Shown here one piece after another: positions 10,440-19,164 of a stretch of 64,000 bases of DNA. Below the pieces are notes generated by a model that was given only the letters and a program-made list of their open reading frames with translations, had not been told where the DNA came from and did not search any database. Position 1 is the first letter of the stretch. Each line of letters begins with the position of its first letter. Origin of the DNA: Neisseriaceae bacterium. GTDB taxonomy: Bacteria; Pseudomonadota; Gammaproteobacteria; Burkholderiales; Chromobacteriaceae. The translations under genes were made by a program, and so were the position numbers. The DNA is taken from positions 47,144 to 111,143 of the forward strand of contig JAIYAC010000004.1 in assembly GCA_027489245.1 (NCBI GenBank). Reading direction: 5' to 3'.

Positions 10440-13400
10440 TGGCCATTGACCTGCGGCCGCGTTCGCTGACCTGGATCATCATTCCGGCCTTGTTCGTGGT
10501 GCAGCTGCTGCTGTTTGGCATTATTGCCTGGCAGAGCGTGCACATGATGCGCGAAATGGCAGTAGAGCAAACGCGTGTGCGTCTGGGCAGCCTGCAGGTA
10601 GAGCTGCGCGCCGCCCTGGTCGCGCCGATGCTGGAGCGTGACTACAGTACGCTGCAGGAAATTACCGACGAACTGACCCGTTCCAGTGACCTGGCCTACC
10701 TGGTGGTGCGGGATAGCGCCGGCAAGATCATGGCCCGTAGCGGCATGCAGATACAGCGTTTTACCGCAGATAGCGATATCGCCGGCAGCAACGATCCTTT
10801 ATTCGACACCCGTTTTCCGCTGACGCAGGGCGAAGTACAGCTGGGTTTGCGCGTGGCAGAGGCGCGGCAGATTTTCCTCAACTTCATCCAGCGTACCGCC
10901 CCGATGGTGGTGGTGGCGGGCCTGCTGGCCACCGTCTGGATGGTGTTGGTCACGGTATGGATTGTGCGGCGGCTAAAGCGTTTGACCCAGGCTGCCGAAT
11001 CGCTGGGCCATGGCACCTTGTCGGTTCGGGCGCCGGAAGACGGTGTAGACGAAGTGGGCCGCTTGGGCCTGGCTTTTAACCGTATGGCCGCAGCGGTGCA
11101 GTCGGCAGACGAAAAGTGGGCCAAGAGTCAGCGTTTCACCGATATGCTGCTGCTGGCCATGCCGATGCCGGTGTTTTACAAGGATGCGCAAGGCCGCTAC
11201 ATGGGCTGTAACGATGCCTTTGCCCGGGTTACCGGCCTGAGCCGGCGCGATATTCGTGGCAAGGTGGCCGCCGAGCTATGGCCCGCCGAGTTGGCCGCAC
11301 TGCACATGCGGCACGATGAGGCGCTCAACGCCGGCCTGGGGCACCAGGAATACGCCGGCCTGCTGACCGACCAGCACGGCCTGCAGCGGCATGTGATTTT
11401 TTCCAAGGACGTGTTCTACGACGATCTGGGCCAGATTGCCGGCATTATCGGCGCCTGGAACGACATCTCTGACCTGCGTCGTGCCGAAGGCCGGTTGCAG
11501 CTGTTGGCCGGGGTATTCAAGCATTCGCGTGAAGGCATTGTGATTGCCGATGCCAGCGGCCGGGTGGTGGATGTGAACCGTGCGCTGTGCGAGATCAGCG
11601 GTTTCGAGCGGGACGAAGTGGTCGGGCAAATGCCCAGCCACTTTTACTCTGGCCGGCACGACGAAGACTTTTACCAAGCCATCCGTACCACCCTGGGCCA
11701 GAAAGGCCATTGGCAGGGCGAGGTGTGGAACCGGCGCAAAGATGGCAGCCTCTACCCGGTATTGCTATCGATTTCCATCATTTACGACCAGCAGGGCCTG
11801 GTACGCCATTACATCGCCGTGTTTGCCGATATCACGGTGATGAAAGAGCAGGAAGCCCGGCTGGACCGCATGGCGCACCACGACCCGCTTACCCAGCTAC
11901 CGAACCGCGTTTTGCTGGGCGACCGCATGCGTGTGGCCATTGCCCAGGCCAGCCGTAGTGGCCAGTGGCTGGCGATCTGCTTCATGGACCTGGACAGCTT
12001 CAAACGCGTCAACGATCGTTACGGCCACGATGTAGGCGACCAGCTGCTGATCAACATTGCCGACCGCCTGCAGCTAACCATGCACGGCGGGGATACCGTG
12101 GCACGGCTGGGCGGCGATGAATTCGCCCTGCTGTTATCCGGCCTGCCCGATATTGAAGCCTGTCACCAGACCCTGCACCGGATTCTGGAGACCGTCGCCC
12201 AGCCCTGCGATATCGGCGATATCCAGATACAAGTCTCGGCCAGTATCGGCGTCACCCTGTACCCGCAAGACGAGCAGGATGCCGACACCCTGCTGCGCCA
12301 CGCCGACCAGGCTATGTACAAAGCCAAAGACCTGGGCCGCAATGGCTACCAGATTTTCGACGCAGAGCACGACCGCCAGAGCCGTAGCCGCCTGCAAAGC
12401 CTGCAGCGGCTGGAGCAGGCCTTGATACAGGGCGAGCTACAGCTGTACTACCAGCCCAAGGTCAATATGCGCGATGGCCAGATCGTGGGCATGGAGGCCT
12501 TGATGCGCTGGCACCATCCCCAGCGCGGCGTTCTGGCCCCCGGTGCCTTTCTGCCCGAAGTGGAAGATAGCCACCTGGATGTCCGCCTGGGCGAGTGGGT
12601 GATCGCTACCGCCTTGCAACAGATGGCACTGTGGCGCGGCGAAGGGCGGGTACTGTCGGTGAGTGTGAATATCTCTGCCCACCATCTGCAGCAGTCGGAT
12701 TTTGCTGCCCGTCTGGCCTGCCTGCTGGACGCCCACCCGGATGTACCGCGCGGCATGCTGGAAATCGAGGTACTGGAAAGTACGGCGCTCTCCGATGTAG
12801 ACCACGTTGGCCGCTTGATGCAAATCTGCCAGGGTCTGGGGGTACGTTTCTCGCTGGATGATTTTGGTACCGGCTATTCGTCCCTGCTGTATTTGAAACG
12901 CCTGCCGGCAGATAAGCTCAAGATTGACCAGTCGTTTATTCGCGGCATGCACGAAAGCAGCGACGACCTGGCCATTGTGCAGGGCATTATCGGCCTGTCC
13001 GAAGCCTTCAACCGAGAGCTGGTCGCCGAAGGCGTGGAAACCGTAGAGCACGGCAGCCTGCTACTGCACCTGGGCTGCGATGTGGCACAGGGCTATGGCG
13101 TAGCCAAACCCATGCCGGCTGGCGAGGTCGTAGCGTGGTGCCGTGGCTGGCATAGCCCGCCGGAATGGCTGGCGGCGCGCAAGCGTTGGTCACAGGAAGA
13201 CATCTTCCTGTTTGGGCTGGAACTGAACCTGCGCAGCACATTGTCGCGCTTGCTTTCCCTGGCCCAGGAGCCGGGCGTGGAGGGCAGCTGGGTAGACGAT
13301 GTTAGCGAGCGCTTCTTGCGCTGGTACGGCACCGACGGCCAGATGCGCTACGGCGGCCACGCCAGCTTTGTCCAGCTGGGCCAGCTGCAGTCTGCGTTGA

Positions 13401-13570
13401 TGCTGCATTGCCAGCAGCTATGGCAGGCCTGCCAGCTGGGCGACGATGACGCCATCCAGCAGCATATCCCCATTATTTTCACCCTGCGCCAGCAGCACGA
13501 GCAGGCAGTGCACAGCCTGCTATCGGGTATGCCGCGGCTGCGGGAAGACAACCACAGCCTGTCCTTATAG
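10439..13570 (+). CDS. Membrane HAMP-PAS-PAS-GGDEF-EAL cyclic-di-GMP enzyme
   Basis: This is a 1043-aa inner-membrane sensor. It has a TM helix at about 13-33, a periplasmic segment, a second TM at about 155-178, then HAMP, two PAS domains (about 230-345 and 350-470), GGDEF (about 475-640) and EAL (about 648-890). The GGDEF motif is intact near residue 557, but the inhibitory site reads HGGD instead of RxxD. The EAL domain keeps EALMRW, DDFGTGYSS and VAEGVET, so phosphodiesterase activity is likely. A further ~140-residue helical region ends the protein and weakly resembles a CZB zinc-binding domain. Its start overlaps the binding-protein stop; its stop overlaps the convergent tlpA-like gene by six bases. 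Confidence 0.88.
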   Translation: MAIDLRPRSLTWIIIPALFVVQLLLFGIIAWQSVHMMREMAVEQTRVRLGSLQVELRAALVAPMLERDYSTLQEITDELTRSSDLAYLVVRDSAGKIMARSGMQIQRFTADSDIAGSNDPLFDTRFPLTQGEVQLGLRVAEARQIFLNFIQRTAPMVVVAGLLATVWMVLVTVWIVRRLKRLTQAAESLGHGTLSVRAPEDGVDEVGRLGLAFNRMAAAVQSADEKWAKSQRFTDMLLLAMPMPVFYKDAQGRYMGCNDAFARVTGLSRRDIRGKVAAELWPAELAALHMRHDEALNAGLGHQEYAGLLTDQHGLQRHVIFSKDVFYDDLGQIAGIIGAWNDISDLRRAEGRLQLLAGVFKHSREGIVIADASGRVVDVNRALCEISGFERDEVVGQMPSHFYSGRHDEDFYQAIRTTLGQKGHWQGEVWNRRKDGSLYPVLLSISIIYDQQGLVRHYIAVFADITVMKEQEARLDRMAHHDPLTQLPNRVLLGDRMRVAIAQASRSGQWLAICFMDLDSFKRVNDRYGHDVGDQLLINIADRLQLTMHGGDTVARLGGDEFALLLSGLPDIEACHQTLHRILETVAQPCDIGDIQIQVSASIGVTLYPQDEQDADTLLRHADQAMYKAKDLGRNGYQIFDAEHDRQSRSRLQSLQRLEQALIQGELQLYYQPKVNMRDGQIVGMEALMRWHHPQRGVLAPGAFLPEVEDSHLDVRLGEWVIATALQQMALWRGEGRVLSVSVNISAHHLQQSDFAARLACLLDAHPDVPRGMLEIEVLESTALSDVDHVGRLMQICQGLGVRFSLDDFGTGYSSLLYLKRLPADKLKIDQSFIRGMHESSDDLAIVQGIIGLSEAFNRELVAEGVETVEHGSLLLHLGCDVAQGYGVAKPMPAGEVVAWCRGWHSPPEWLAARKRWSQEDIFLFGLELNLRSTLSRLLSLAQEPGVEGSWVDDVSERFLRWYGTDGQMRYGGHASFVQLGQLQSALMLHCQQLWQACQLGDDDAIQQHIPIIFTLRQQHEQAVHSLLSGMPRLREDNHSLSL

Positions 13571-14053
13571 GCCCGCCAGCGCTTTGCTGAGTGCTTTCTC
13601 GTCAAGGATGCCCAGCAGCTGCTTCACCGGCTTGCCCTGGGCATTCAGGATCACCGTATAAGGCAGGCCGCCACTCTTGTTGCCCAGCTCGCGCATGATG
13701 GCAATACCGTCACCATCGCTCATCAGGATGGGGTAGTTCACCGCGGTCTGTTTCAGAAACGCCTGCACCTGCTCCGGCTGGTCCAGCGCAATGCCTACCG
13801 TCTTGATGCCCTTGGCGGCCAGCTTCACCGATAGCGACGACAGCATGGGCATTTCCTGCCGGCACGGTGCGCACCAGGTCGCCCAGAAGTTCACCACGGT
13901 AAGCCTGCCCTGAAAGGGGGCAAAGGCAGCCGCCTGGCCACTTACCAGCGTCAGTTTGGCCTTGTCCAGTTGGCCGGCGGCCTGCGCAGGCAGGCTAAAA
14001 CCCAGTGCGAGCAGCAGCAGCCCGTGGCGTAGCAGCGTGGTGATATTGTGCAT
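13565..14053 (-). CDS. TlpA-family thioredoxin-like protein
   Basis: This 162-aa protein has an N-terminal signal sequence (LLRHGLLLLALGFSL, AQA cleavage) and a thioredoxin fold with the redox motif WCAPC in FWATWCAPCRQEMP. The cis-proline loop is GGLPYTVI. It is predicted to be a periplasmic thiol-disulfide reductant such as those used in cytochrome c maturation or sulfenate repair. The start at MHNITT (14053) is chosen because it gives a normal signal peptide; the open upstream extension does not. No cytochrome maturation genes adjoin. Confidence 0.8.
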   Translation of the reverse strand: MHNITTLLRHGLLLLALGFSLPAQAAGQLDKAKLTLVSGQAAAFAPFQGRLTVVNFWATWCAPCRQEMPMLSSLSVKLAAKGIKTVGIALDQPEQVQAFLKQTAVNYPILMSDGDGIAIMRELGNKSGGLPYTVILNAQGKPVKQLLGILDEKALSKALAGL

Positions 14054-14175
14054 TTTTATTCCATTTTGATAGTAAAAAGTTGTTAGATATCTGCAAGTTG
14101 GCCGCAGTTCGCCGCTGCCTTTAAACAAACGTTCATGATAAACTCGCCGATTACTTTTTTGTTTGCGCGCGAGTC

Positions 14176-15120
14176 ATGTCTATTCTCGTTTGCGGGGCGC
14201 TGGCCTACGACACCCTGTTCAATTTCGAAGACCGCTTCGATAACCATATCCTGCCCGATCAGCTGCACAAGATCTCCACCACCTTCAAGGTGCCCACCAT
14301 GCGCCGCGAGTTTGGCGGCCCGGCAGGCAATATTGCCTACAGCCTGTGCCTGCTAGGCGAGAAGCCGCTGGTGATGGGGGCTGTAGGGGAGGACTTCGAG
14401 CCTTATCGCCAGCATCTCAAGCGCGCAGGCGTGGATGACCGCTTCATCCGCACCATTCGCGGGCAGTATACGTCGCAATGCTTTGGCATTGCCGACAAGG
14501 ATGGCAACCAGCTGATGGCCTTTCACCCCGGCTCCATGGACCACGCTACCGTGAACCATATCGCGGACGTGCCAGAGCCGGTACAGGTGGCCATCGTATC
14601 GCCAGGCGGCCACGCCGCCTTTTTGCAGCACACCCGCGAGCTGCACGCCGCAGGTATTCCGTTCATATTCGACCCGGGCCAGGAGCTGCCGCTGCTGTCG
14701 CGTGACGAGCTGAATGAAATCGTGGAGCTGGCAACCTATGTAGCTATTAACGATTACGAAAGCGAGCTGATGCGCGAGCGCGCGGGCTTGCCGGTAGAGG
14801 TGCTGAAAGACAAGGTCAAAGCACTGATCGTGACGCGCGGCTCCAAAGGTGCCGAAATCTATGTGGACGACACCATCCACCTGATTCCGCGCGTACAGAT
14901 GCCGATCAAGCCGGTAGACCCGATGGGCTGCGGCGATGCCTTCCGCGCTGGCCTGCTGTACGGTATCAAGCATGGCTACGACTGGAAGATCACCGGCCGT
15001 CTGGCCAACGTGCTGGGCGCCATCAAAGTCACCAGCCATGGCCCGCAGAACCATTTCTTTGACTGGGACAAGCTGAAGTCGCTCTACCTGCAGGCCTACG
15101 GTGACCCCTGGCCGCTGTAA
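14176..15120 (+). CDS. PfkB-family sugar/nucleoside kinase
   Basis: The 314-aa protein has both PfkB signatures: the N-terminal GGPAGNIAYSLCLLG region and the C-terminal DPMGCGDAFRAGLLYG, whose GxGD aspartate is the catalytic base. Proteins of this length and pattern in betaproteobacteria are usually annotated as carbohydrate kinase or adenosine kinase. The substrate cannot be decided here. The gene stands alone between a divergent thioredoxin gene and the glutathione operon, with a hairpin after it. Confidence 0.8.
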   Translation: MSILVCGALAYDTLFNFEDRFDNHILPDQLHKISTTFKVPTMRREFGGPAGNIAYSLCLLGEKPLVMGAVGEDFEPYRQHLKRAGVDDRFIRTIRGQYTSQCFGIADKDGNQLMAFHPGSMDHATVNHIADVPEPVQVAIVSPGGHAAFLQHTRELHAAGIPFIFDPGQELPLLSRDELNEIVELATYVAINDYESELMRERAGLPVEVLKDKVKALIVTRGSKGAEIYVDDTIHLIPRVQMPIKPVDPMGCGDAFRAGLLYGIKHGYDWKITGRLANVLGAIKVTSHGPQNHFFDWDKLKSLYLQAYGDPWPL

Positions 15121-15151
15121 GAAATATCGTGGGTGTTTTCCACACTGTTCA

Positions 15152-15177
15152 ATAAGGCACGCTTTGGCGTGCCTTAT
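15152..15177 (+). terminator. Hairpin after the PfkB kinase gene
   Basis: ATAAGGCACGC (15152-15162) and GCGTGCCTTAT (15167-15177) form a perfect 11-bp stem with a 4-base loop. There is no strong T-run, so termination efficiency is uncertain. Confidence 0.6.
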
Positions 15178-15403
15178 GCATTGTTATGCCTGCGATAGTT
15201 TTTTCACCGGCCTTGTTGTCTTTAATAATCAATGGCTTGAATGTCGCCTGGCTACGCCGGATGCGCCTGCCTGCCAAAAGCCGGCCTGGAGCGCGGCGAT
15301 TTTCCTTGGCTGGCAAAGCGCGACAAAGTGATAACGGGGTTGAATAAGCCGCGCGGCGGCCCCACCATGCACCAATTACCGCTTTCCCCGCAGAAAGGGC
15401 ACC

Positions 15404-16687
15404 ATGACCGTACCGCATTTGACCACCGCTTTGACCGGCCCTTTGCTAGAGCTGGAAAGCCGCATTCTGCTAGCCCAGCCGCATATCGAGCACTGGTTCC
15501 GTAGCCAGTGGCACAATCACGCTGCCCCGTTTTATGGCTCGGTAGACTTGCGCAATAGCGGTTTCAAACTGGCACCGGTGGACATGAACCTGTACCCGGG
15601 TGGCCATAACAACCTGAACCCCGAATTTCTGCCCTTGGCCGTGCAGGCAGCACAAAGCGCGGTAGACCGCGTCTGCCCCAAGGCCAAGAGCATCTTGCTG
15701 ATACCGGAAAACCATACCCGCAACACCTTCTACCTGCAGAACGTGGCGGCGCTGGTCCATATCTTCGAGCAGGCCGGGCTGAAAGTACGTCTCGGTACGC
15801 TCAACCCGGAGATTACCGAGCCTACCGCTCTGACTGCGGCCAACGGTGCCGTCGTCACGGTGGAGCCGCTGCAACGCCGTGGCAGCCGCGTGGTGTTGGC
15901 CGACGGTTTCAGCCCGTGCATTGTTCTGCTGAACAACGACCTGTCTGCTGGCCTGCCCGACGTACTGGCCGGTATCGAGCAAAACCTGATGCCGCCGCTG
16001 CACGCCGGCTGGGCTGTGCGCCGCAAGACCAACCACTTTGCCGCCTACGACAAAGTGGCCAGCGATTTTTCGCAGCTGATCTCCATTGACCCCTGGCTGA
16101 TCAACCCCTATTTCAGCGCTGCCGGTGGCCTGGACTTCCACACCCGCCAGGGTGAAGACGCGCTGGCCGAGCACGTGGCACAGATGCTGGACAAGATCCG
16201 CATCAAGTACCGTGAATACGGCATTACCCACGACCCGTACGTGATTGTGAAAGCCGACGCCGGCACCTACGGCATGGGCGTGATGAGCGTGAAGTCGCCG
16301 GAAGAGGTGATTGGCCTGAACCGCAAGGCCCGCAACAAGATGTCGGTGGTAAAAGAAGGCCTGGAAGTGAGCGAGGTCATCGTGCAGGAAGGCGTGCACA
16401 CTTTCGAATCCATCAACGATGCCGTGGCCGAACCCGTGGTGTACATGATGGACCGTTACGTGATTGGCGGTTTCTACCGCGTGCATACCGGCCGTGGTGT
16501 AGACGAAAACCTGAACGCCCCGGGCATGCACTTTGTCCCCCTGTCGTTTGAAACCGCCTGCCTGCCAGACCATAAAGTCGGCCCCGATGCCCCGCCAAAC
16601 CGCTTCTACGCCTATGGCGTGGTAGCGCGCCTGGCGCTGCTGGCCGCCTCGCGCGAGCTGGAAGCCACCGACCCGGACGCCGAATAA
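15404..16687 (+). CDS. gshA: Glutamate-cysteine ligase, ferrooxidans type
   Basis: This 427-aa enzyme makes gamma-glutamylcysteine, the first step of glutathione synthesis. It does not look like the enterobacterial GshA. It matches the family first defined from Acidithiobacillus, typical of many beta- and gammaproteobacteria (SVDLRNSGFKLAPVDMNLYP, LIPENHTRNTFYL, the KADAGTYGMGVM loop and MDRYVIGGFYR). The start follows AGAAAGG. gshB follows after 33 bases, one of which lies in a copy of the repeated GTTGGCCGCA element (16696-16705). Confidence 0.88.
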   Translation: MTVPHLTTALTGPLLELESRILLAQPHIEHWFRSQWHNHAAPFYGSVDLRNSGFKLAPVDMNLYPGGHNNLNPEFLPLAVQAAQSAVDRVCPKAKSILLIPENHTRNTFYLQNVAALVHIFEQAGLKVRLGTLNPEITEPTALTAANGAVVTVEPLQRRGSRVVLADGFSPCIVLLNNDLSAGLPDVLAGIEQNLMPPLHAGWAVRRKTNHFAAYDKVASDFSQLISIDPWLINPYFSAAGGLDFHTRQGEDALAEHVAQMLDKIRIKYREYGITHDPYVIVKADAGTYGMGVMSVKSPEEVIGLNRKARNKMSVVKEGLEVSEVIVQEGVHTFESINDAVAEPVVYMMDRYVIGGFYRVHTGRGVDENLNAPGMHFVPLSFETACLPDHKVGPDAPPNRFYAYGVVARLALLAASRELEATDPDAE

Positions 16688-16720
16688 GCGCCCGCTGCGG
16701 CCAACCTTGGGAGCAAACCT

Positions 16721-17674
16721 ATGCAGATACTGTTTATTGCCGACCCGCTTGAAAGCTTCAAGATCCACAAGGACACCACCTACGCCATGATGGAAGAGGC
16801 GCACGCGCGCAACCACGCCATCTGGTTTTGCGAGGCGGGCGAGCTGTACGTGGAAGGCGGCCGCATTCTGACCGAAGCCCGCCCGGTGACGTTTACCGGC
16901 CTGGGTGGCAAAGAGTGGTTCAAGAAAGGCAACAGCCAGCGCCTGCCATTGCAGGGTTTTACGGCGGTGGTCATGCGCAAAGACCCGCCGTTTGACCTGG
17001 AATACCTGTACGCCACCCAGCTGCTGACGCTGGCCGAGGCCGAAGGCGCCCGCGTCTTCAACAAGGGCCAGGCGCTGCGTGACTTTAACGAAAAACTGGC
17101 GATCCTGAATTTCCCCGAGCAGACGGCGCCCACCATGGTGACCTCGCGCCCGGACCGGCTGAAACGCTTTGTGCGCCAGCATCAGGACGCCATTCTCAAG
17201 CCGCTGGACGGCATGGGGGGCAGCGGTATTTTCCGCGTGACGCCAGACGACCCGAACCTGAATGTGATTATTGAGACCGTAAGCCAGCACGGTACACAAA
17301 CGGTGATGGCCCAGCGTTACATTCCGGAAATCCGTGAGGGTGACAAGCGCGTACTGGTGATTGATGGCGTACCGGTGGACTACTGCCTGGCACGTATTCC
17401 GCAGGGCGGCGAAACCCGTGGCAACCTGGCAGCAGGTGGCCGTGGCGAAGCTCGCCCGCTGACCGAGCGCGACCGGGAAATCGCCGCTGCGCTGGCGCCC
17501 GAGCTCAAGCGCCGCGGTATTTTGCTGGCTGGCCTGGACGTAATTGGCAACTACCTGACCGAGGTGAACGTGACCAGCCCGACATGCTTCCGCGAGATCA
17601 TGGACCAGGCGGGTATTAACGTGGCCGCGTTGTTCATCGATGCGCTGGAGCGTGCCTCCGGCCACGTGGCCTGA
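16721..17674 (+). CDS. gshB: Glutathione synthetase
   Basis: The 317-aa ATP-grasp enzyme adds glycine to gamma-glutamylcysteine. Family features are [20 protein letters not shown] at the N-terminus, [17 protein letters not shown], the [12 protein letters not shown] phosphate loop and the C-terminal [18 protein letters not shown] metal site. GGGAG precedes the start. It is cotranscribed with gshA, and its stop overlaps the next start (TGATG). Confidence 0.95.
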   Translation: MQILFIADPLESFKIHKDTTYAMMEEAHARNHAIWFCEAGELYVEGGRILTEARPVTFTGLGGKEWFKKGNSQRLPLQGFTAVVMRKDPPFDLEYLYATQLLTLAEAEGARVFNKGQALRDFNEKLAILNFPEQTAPTMVTSRPDRLKRFVRQHQDAILKPLDGMGGSGIFRVTPDDPNLNVIIETVSQHGTQTVMAQRYIPEIREGDKRVLVIDGVPVDYCLARIPQGGETRGNLAAGGRGEARPLTERDREIAAALAPELKRRGILLAGLDVIGNYLTEVNVTSPTCFREIMDQAGINVAALFIDALERASGHVA

Positions 17675-18732
17675 TGCGCCAGTTAGGTGGGTTACAGGCG
17701 GCTACGGCCGCCTTTGTCGTTTCTGTGCTGGCGGGCTGCAGCCCGCAGCCGGAAGCCTGGCAGCAGGAAAGCTTTGTGTTTGGCACCCGTGTGGTGCTGA
17801 CGGTTTACGATACCGACCACACCAGGGCACAGGCGGCCATGGCGCAGGTGCTGGGCGATCTGGACCAGCTGCACCATCGCCTGCACGCCTGGACGGCGGC
17901 AGGGGAGGTGCATGCGGCCAACCAGGCCATCGCCGCTGGCGAGCCGTTTCGCGCATCGCCCGAGCTAGACGAGCTGATTACGCTAGGCCAGCAGCTGGAG
18001 CAACAAAGCGGGCAGCTGTTCTCGCCGGCCATTGGCGCCATGGTGGCTGCCTGGGGCTTTCATGCCGACCAGTACGCCGCCCGTCTACCCACCACGCAGG
18101 CGCTAGCAGACCTGGCCGCAGCGCGGCCACGCCTGGCAGACCTGCTGCGCCAGCCAGATGGCCGCTGGCTCAGCCGTAACCCGACGGTGCAGCTGGATTT
18201 TGGCGGCATGGCCAAGGGCTGGGCGCTGGACCGCAGCCGCACCCGGCTGCTTAAGGCTGGCATCAGCTCGGCACTGTTAAATATCGGCGGCAATATCATT
18301 GCGCTAGGTAGCAAGCCCGGCGGCGAGCCATGGCGGGTAGGCTTGCGCCACCCGCGCCAGGCCGATGCCATGGCCACGCTGGCGCTTGCCGACGGCGAGG
18401 CGGTGGGGACCTCGGGCGACTACCAGCGCTTTTTCCAGCTGCAGGGCCGACGCTATTGCCACCTGATTGACCCACGCGACGCGCAAAGCCGCTGTCACGT
18501 ACAATCCGTGTCCGTACTGAGCCGCCCGGGGCCGCATGCCGGTTTGCTGTCCGATGTGGCTTCCAAACCGCTGTATTTTGCCGGCCCGGCTGCGGCGGCA
18601 AGCTATGCCAGCCGTTTTGGCCTGGCAGGCTGGCTGTTAATCGATTCACGCGGCGAAGCGTGGCTGCCGCAGGCCTTTGACAAGCGGCTGCAGTGGCCAC
18701 TACCGCCTCCCCGTCTTCACCTCACAGGATGA
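17674..18732 (+). CDS. apbE: FAD:protein FMN transferase lipoprotein ApbE
   Basis: The 352-aa protein has a lipobox LAGC with Cys22, so it is a membrane-anchored periplasmic enzyme. ApbE moves FMN from FAD onto threonine residues of membrane redox proteins such as NqrB/C and RnfG. Motifs seen: FGTRVVLTVY near the mature N-terminus, LDFGGMAKGWALDR and NIGGNIIALG, and YCHLIDPRDA with a variant of the usual HI(I/L)DP. It overlaps gshB by one base, so it sits in the glutathione operon. I know of no direct pathway link. Confidence 0.9.
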   Translation: MRQLGGLQAATAAFVVSVLAGCSPQPEAWQQESFVFGTRVVLTVYDTDHTRAQAAMAQVLGDLDQLHHRLHAWTAAGEVHAANQAIAAGEPFRASPELDELITLGQQLEQQSGQLFSPAIGAMVAAWGFHADQYAARLPTTQALADLAAARPRLADLLRQPDGRWLSRNPTVQLDFGGMAKGWALDRSRTRLLKAGISSALLNIGGNIIALGSKPGGEPWRVGLRHPRQADAMATLALADGEAVGTSGDYQRFFQLQGRRYCHLIDPRDAQSRCHVQSVSVLSRPGPHAGLLSDVASKPLYFAGPAAAASYASRFGLAGWLLIDSRGEAWLPQAFDKRLQWPLPPPRLHLTG

Positions 18733-18734
18733 TC

Positions 18735-19118
18735 ATGAGTCCGCATCAGGAAAGCCCGTTCAAGGGAAAAACCGGCGTAAAGCGCCTGATCAATGCGTTT
18801 GGCTACTCGCTGGATGGTTTGCGTGCTGCCTACCGGCACGAAGATGCCTTTCGCCAGCTGACTTTGCTGGCCATCGTACTGGTGCCACTGGCCTTATTTG
18901 TGGTGCCCGCCACGCCGTTGGCCCGGGCGCTGCTCGTGGCTAGCTCGCTGGCGACGCTGATTATCGAGCTATTCAATTCGGCGATTGAAGCGGCGGTGGA
19001 TCACACCTCGCTGGCACGCCACCCGCTAGCCAAACGCGCTAAAGATATGGGCAGTGCAGCCCAGCTGCTGGGTCTGGTGAACCTGGCGCTGGTGTGGGGC
19101 CTGGTGCTGTTTGGCTAA
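18735..19118 (+). CDS. dgkA: Diacylglycerol kinase
   Basis: This 127-aa integral membrane protein has three hydrophobic helices, the usual size of DgkA. The signature LIIELFNSAIEAAVDH carries the catalytic and magnesium-binding glutamates, and KRAKDMGSAAQL follows. It phosphorylates diacylglycerol released during membrane-derived glycan synthesis. The ATG at 18735 has AGGA five bases upstream. The open frame reaches back into apbE, but that start would be far from any ribosome site. Last gene of the gshA-gshB-apbE-dgkA set. Confidence 0.92.
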   Translation: MSPHQESPFKGKTGVKRLINAFGYSLDGLRAAYRHEDAFRQLTLLAIVLVPLALFVVPATPLARALLVASSLATLIIELFNSAIEAAVDHTSLARHPLAKRAKDMGSAAQLLGLVNLALVWGLVLFG

Positions 19119-19164
19119 CCTGCGGCCCCCACGCCGCTGAGCCTGCGTGTGCGGGTATGCATGC

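Noticed and set aside
15470..17665. Long minus-strand open frame opposite gshA and gshB
   Set aside because: Shadow of GC-rich coding on the other strand; it crosses the gap between two real genes and has no domain.
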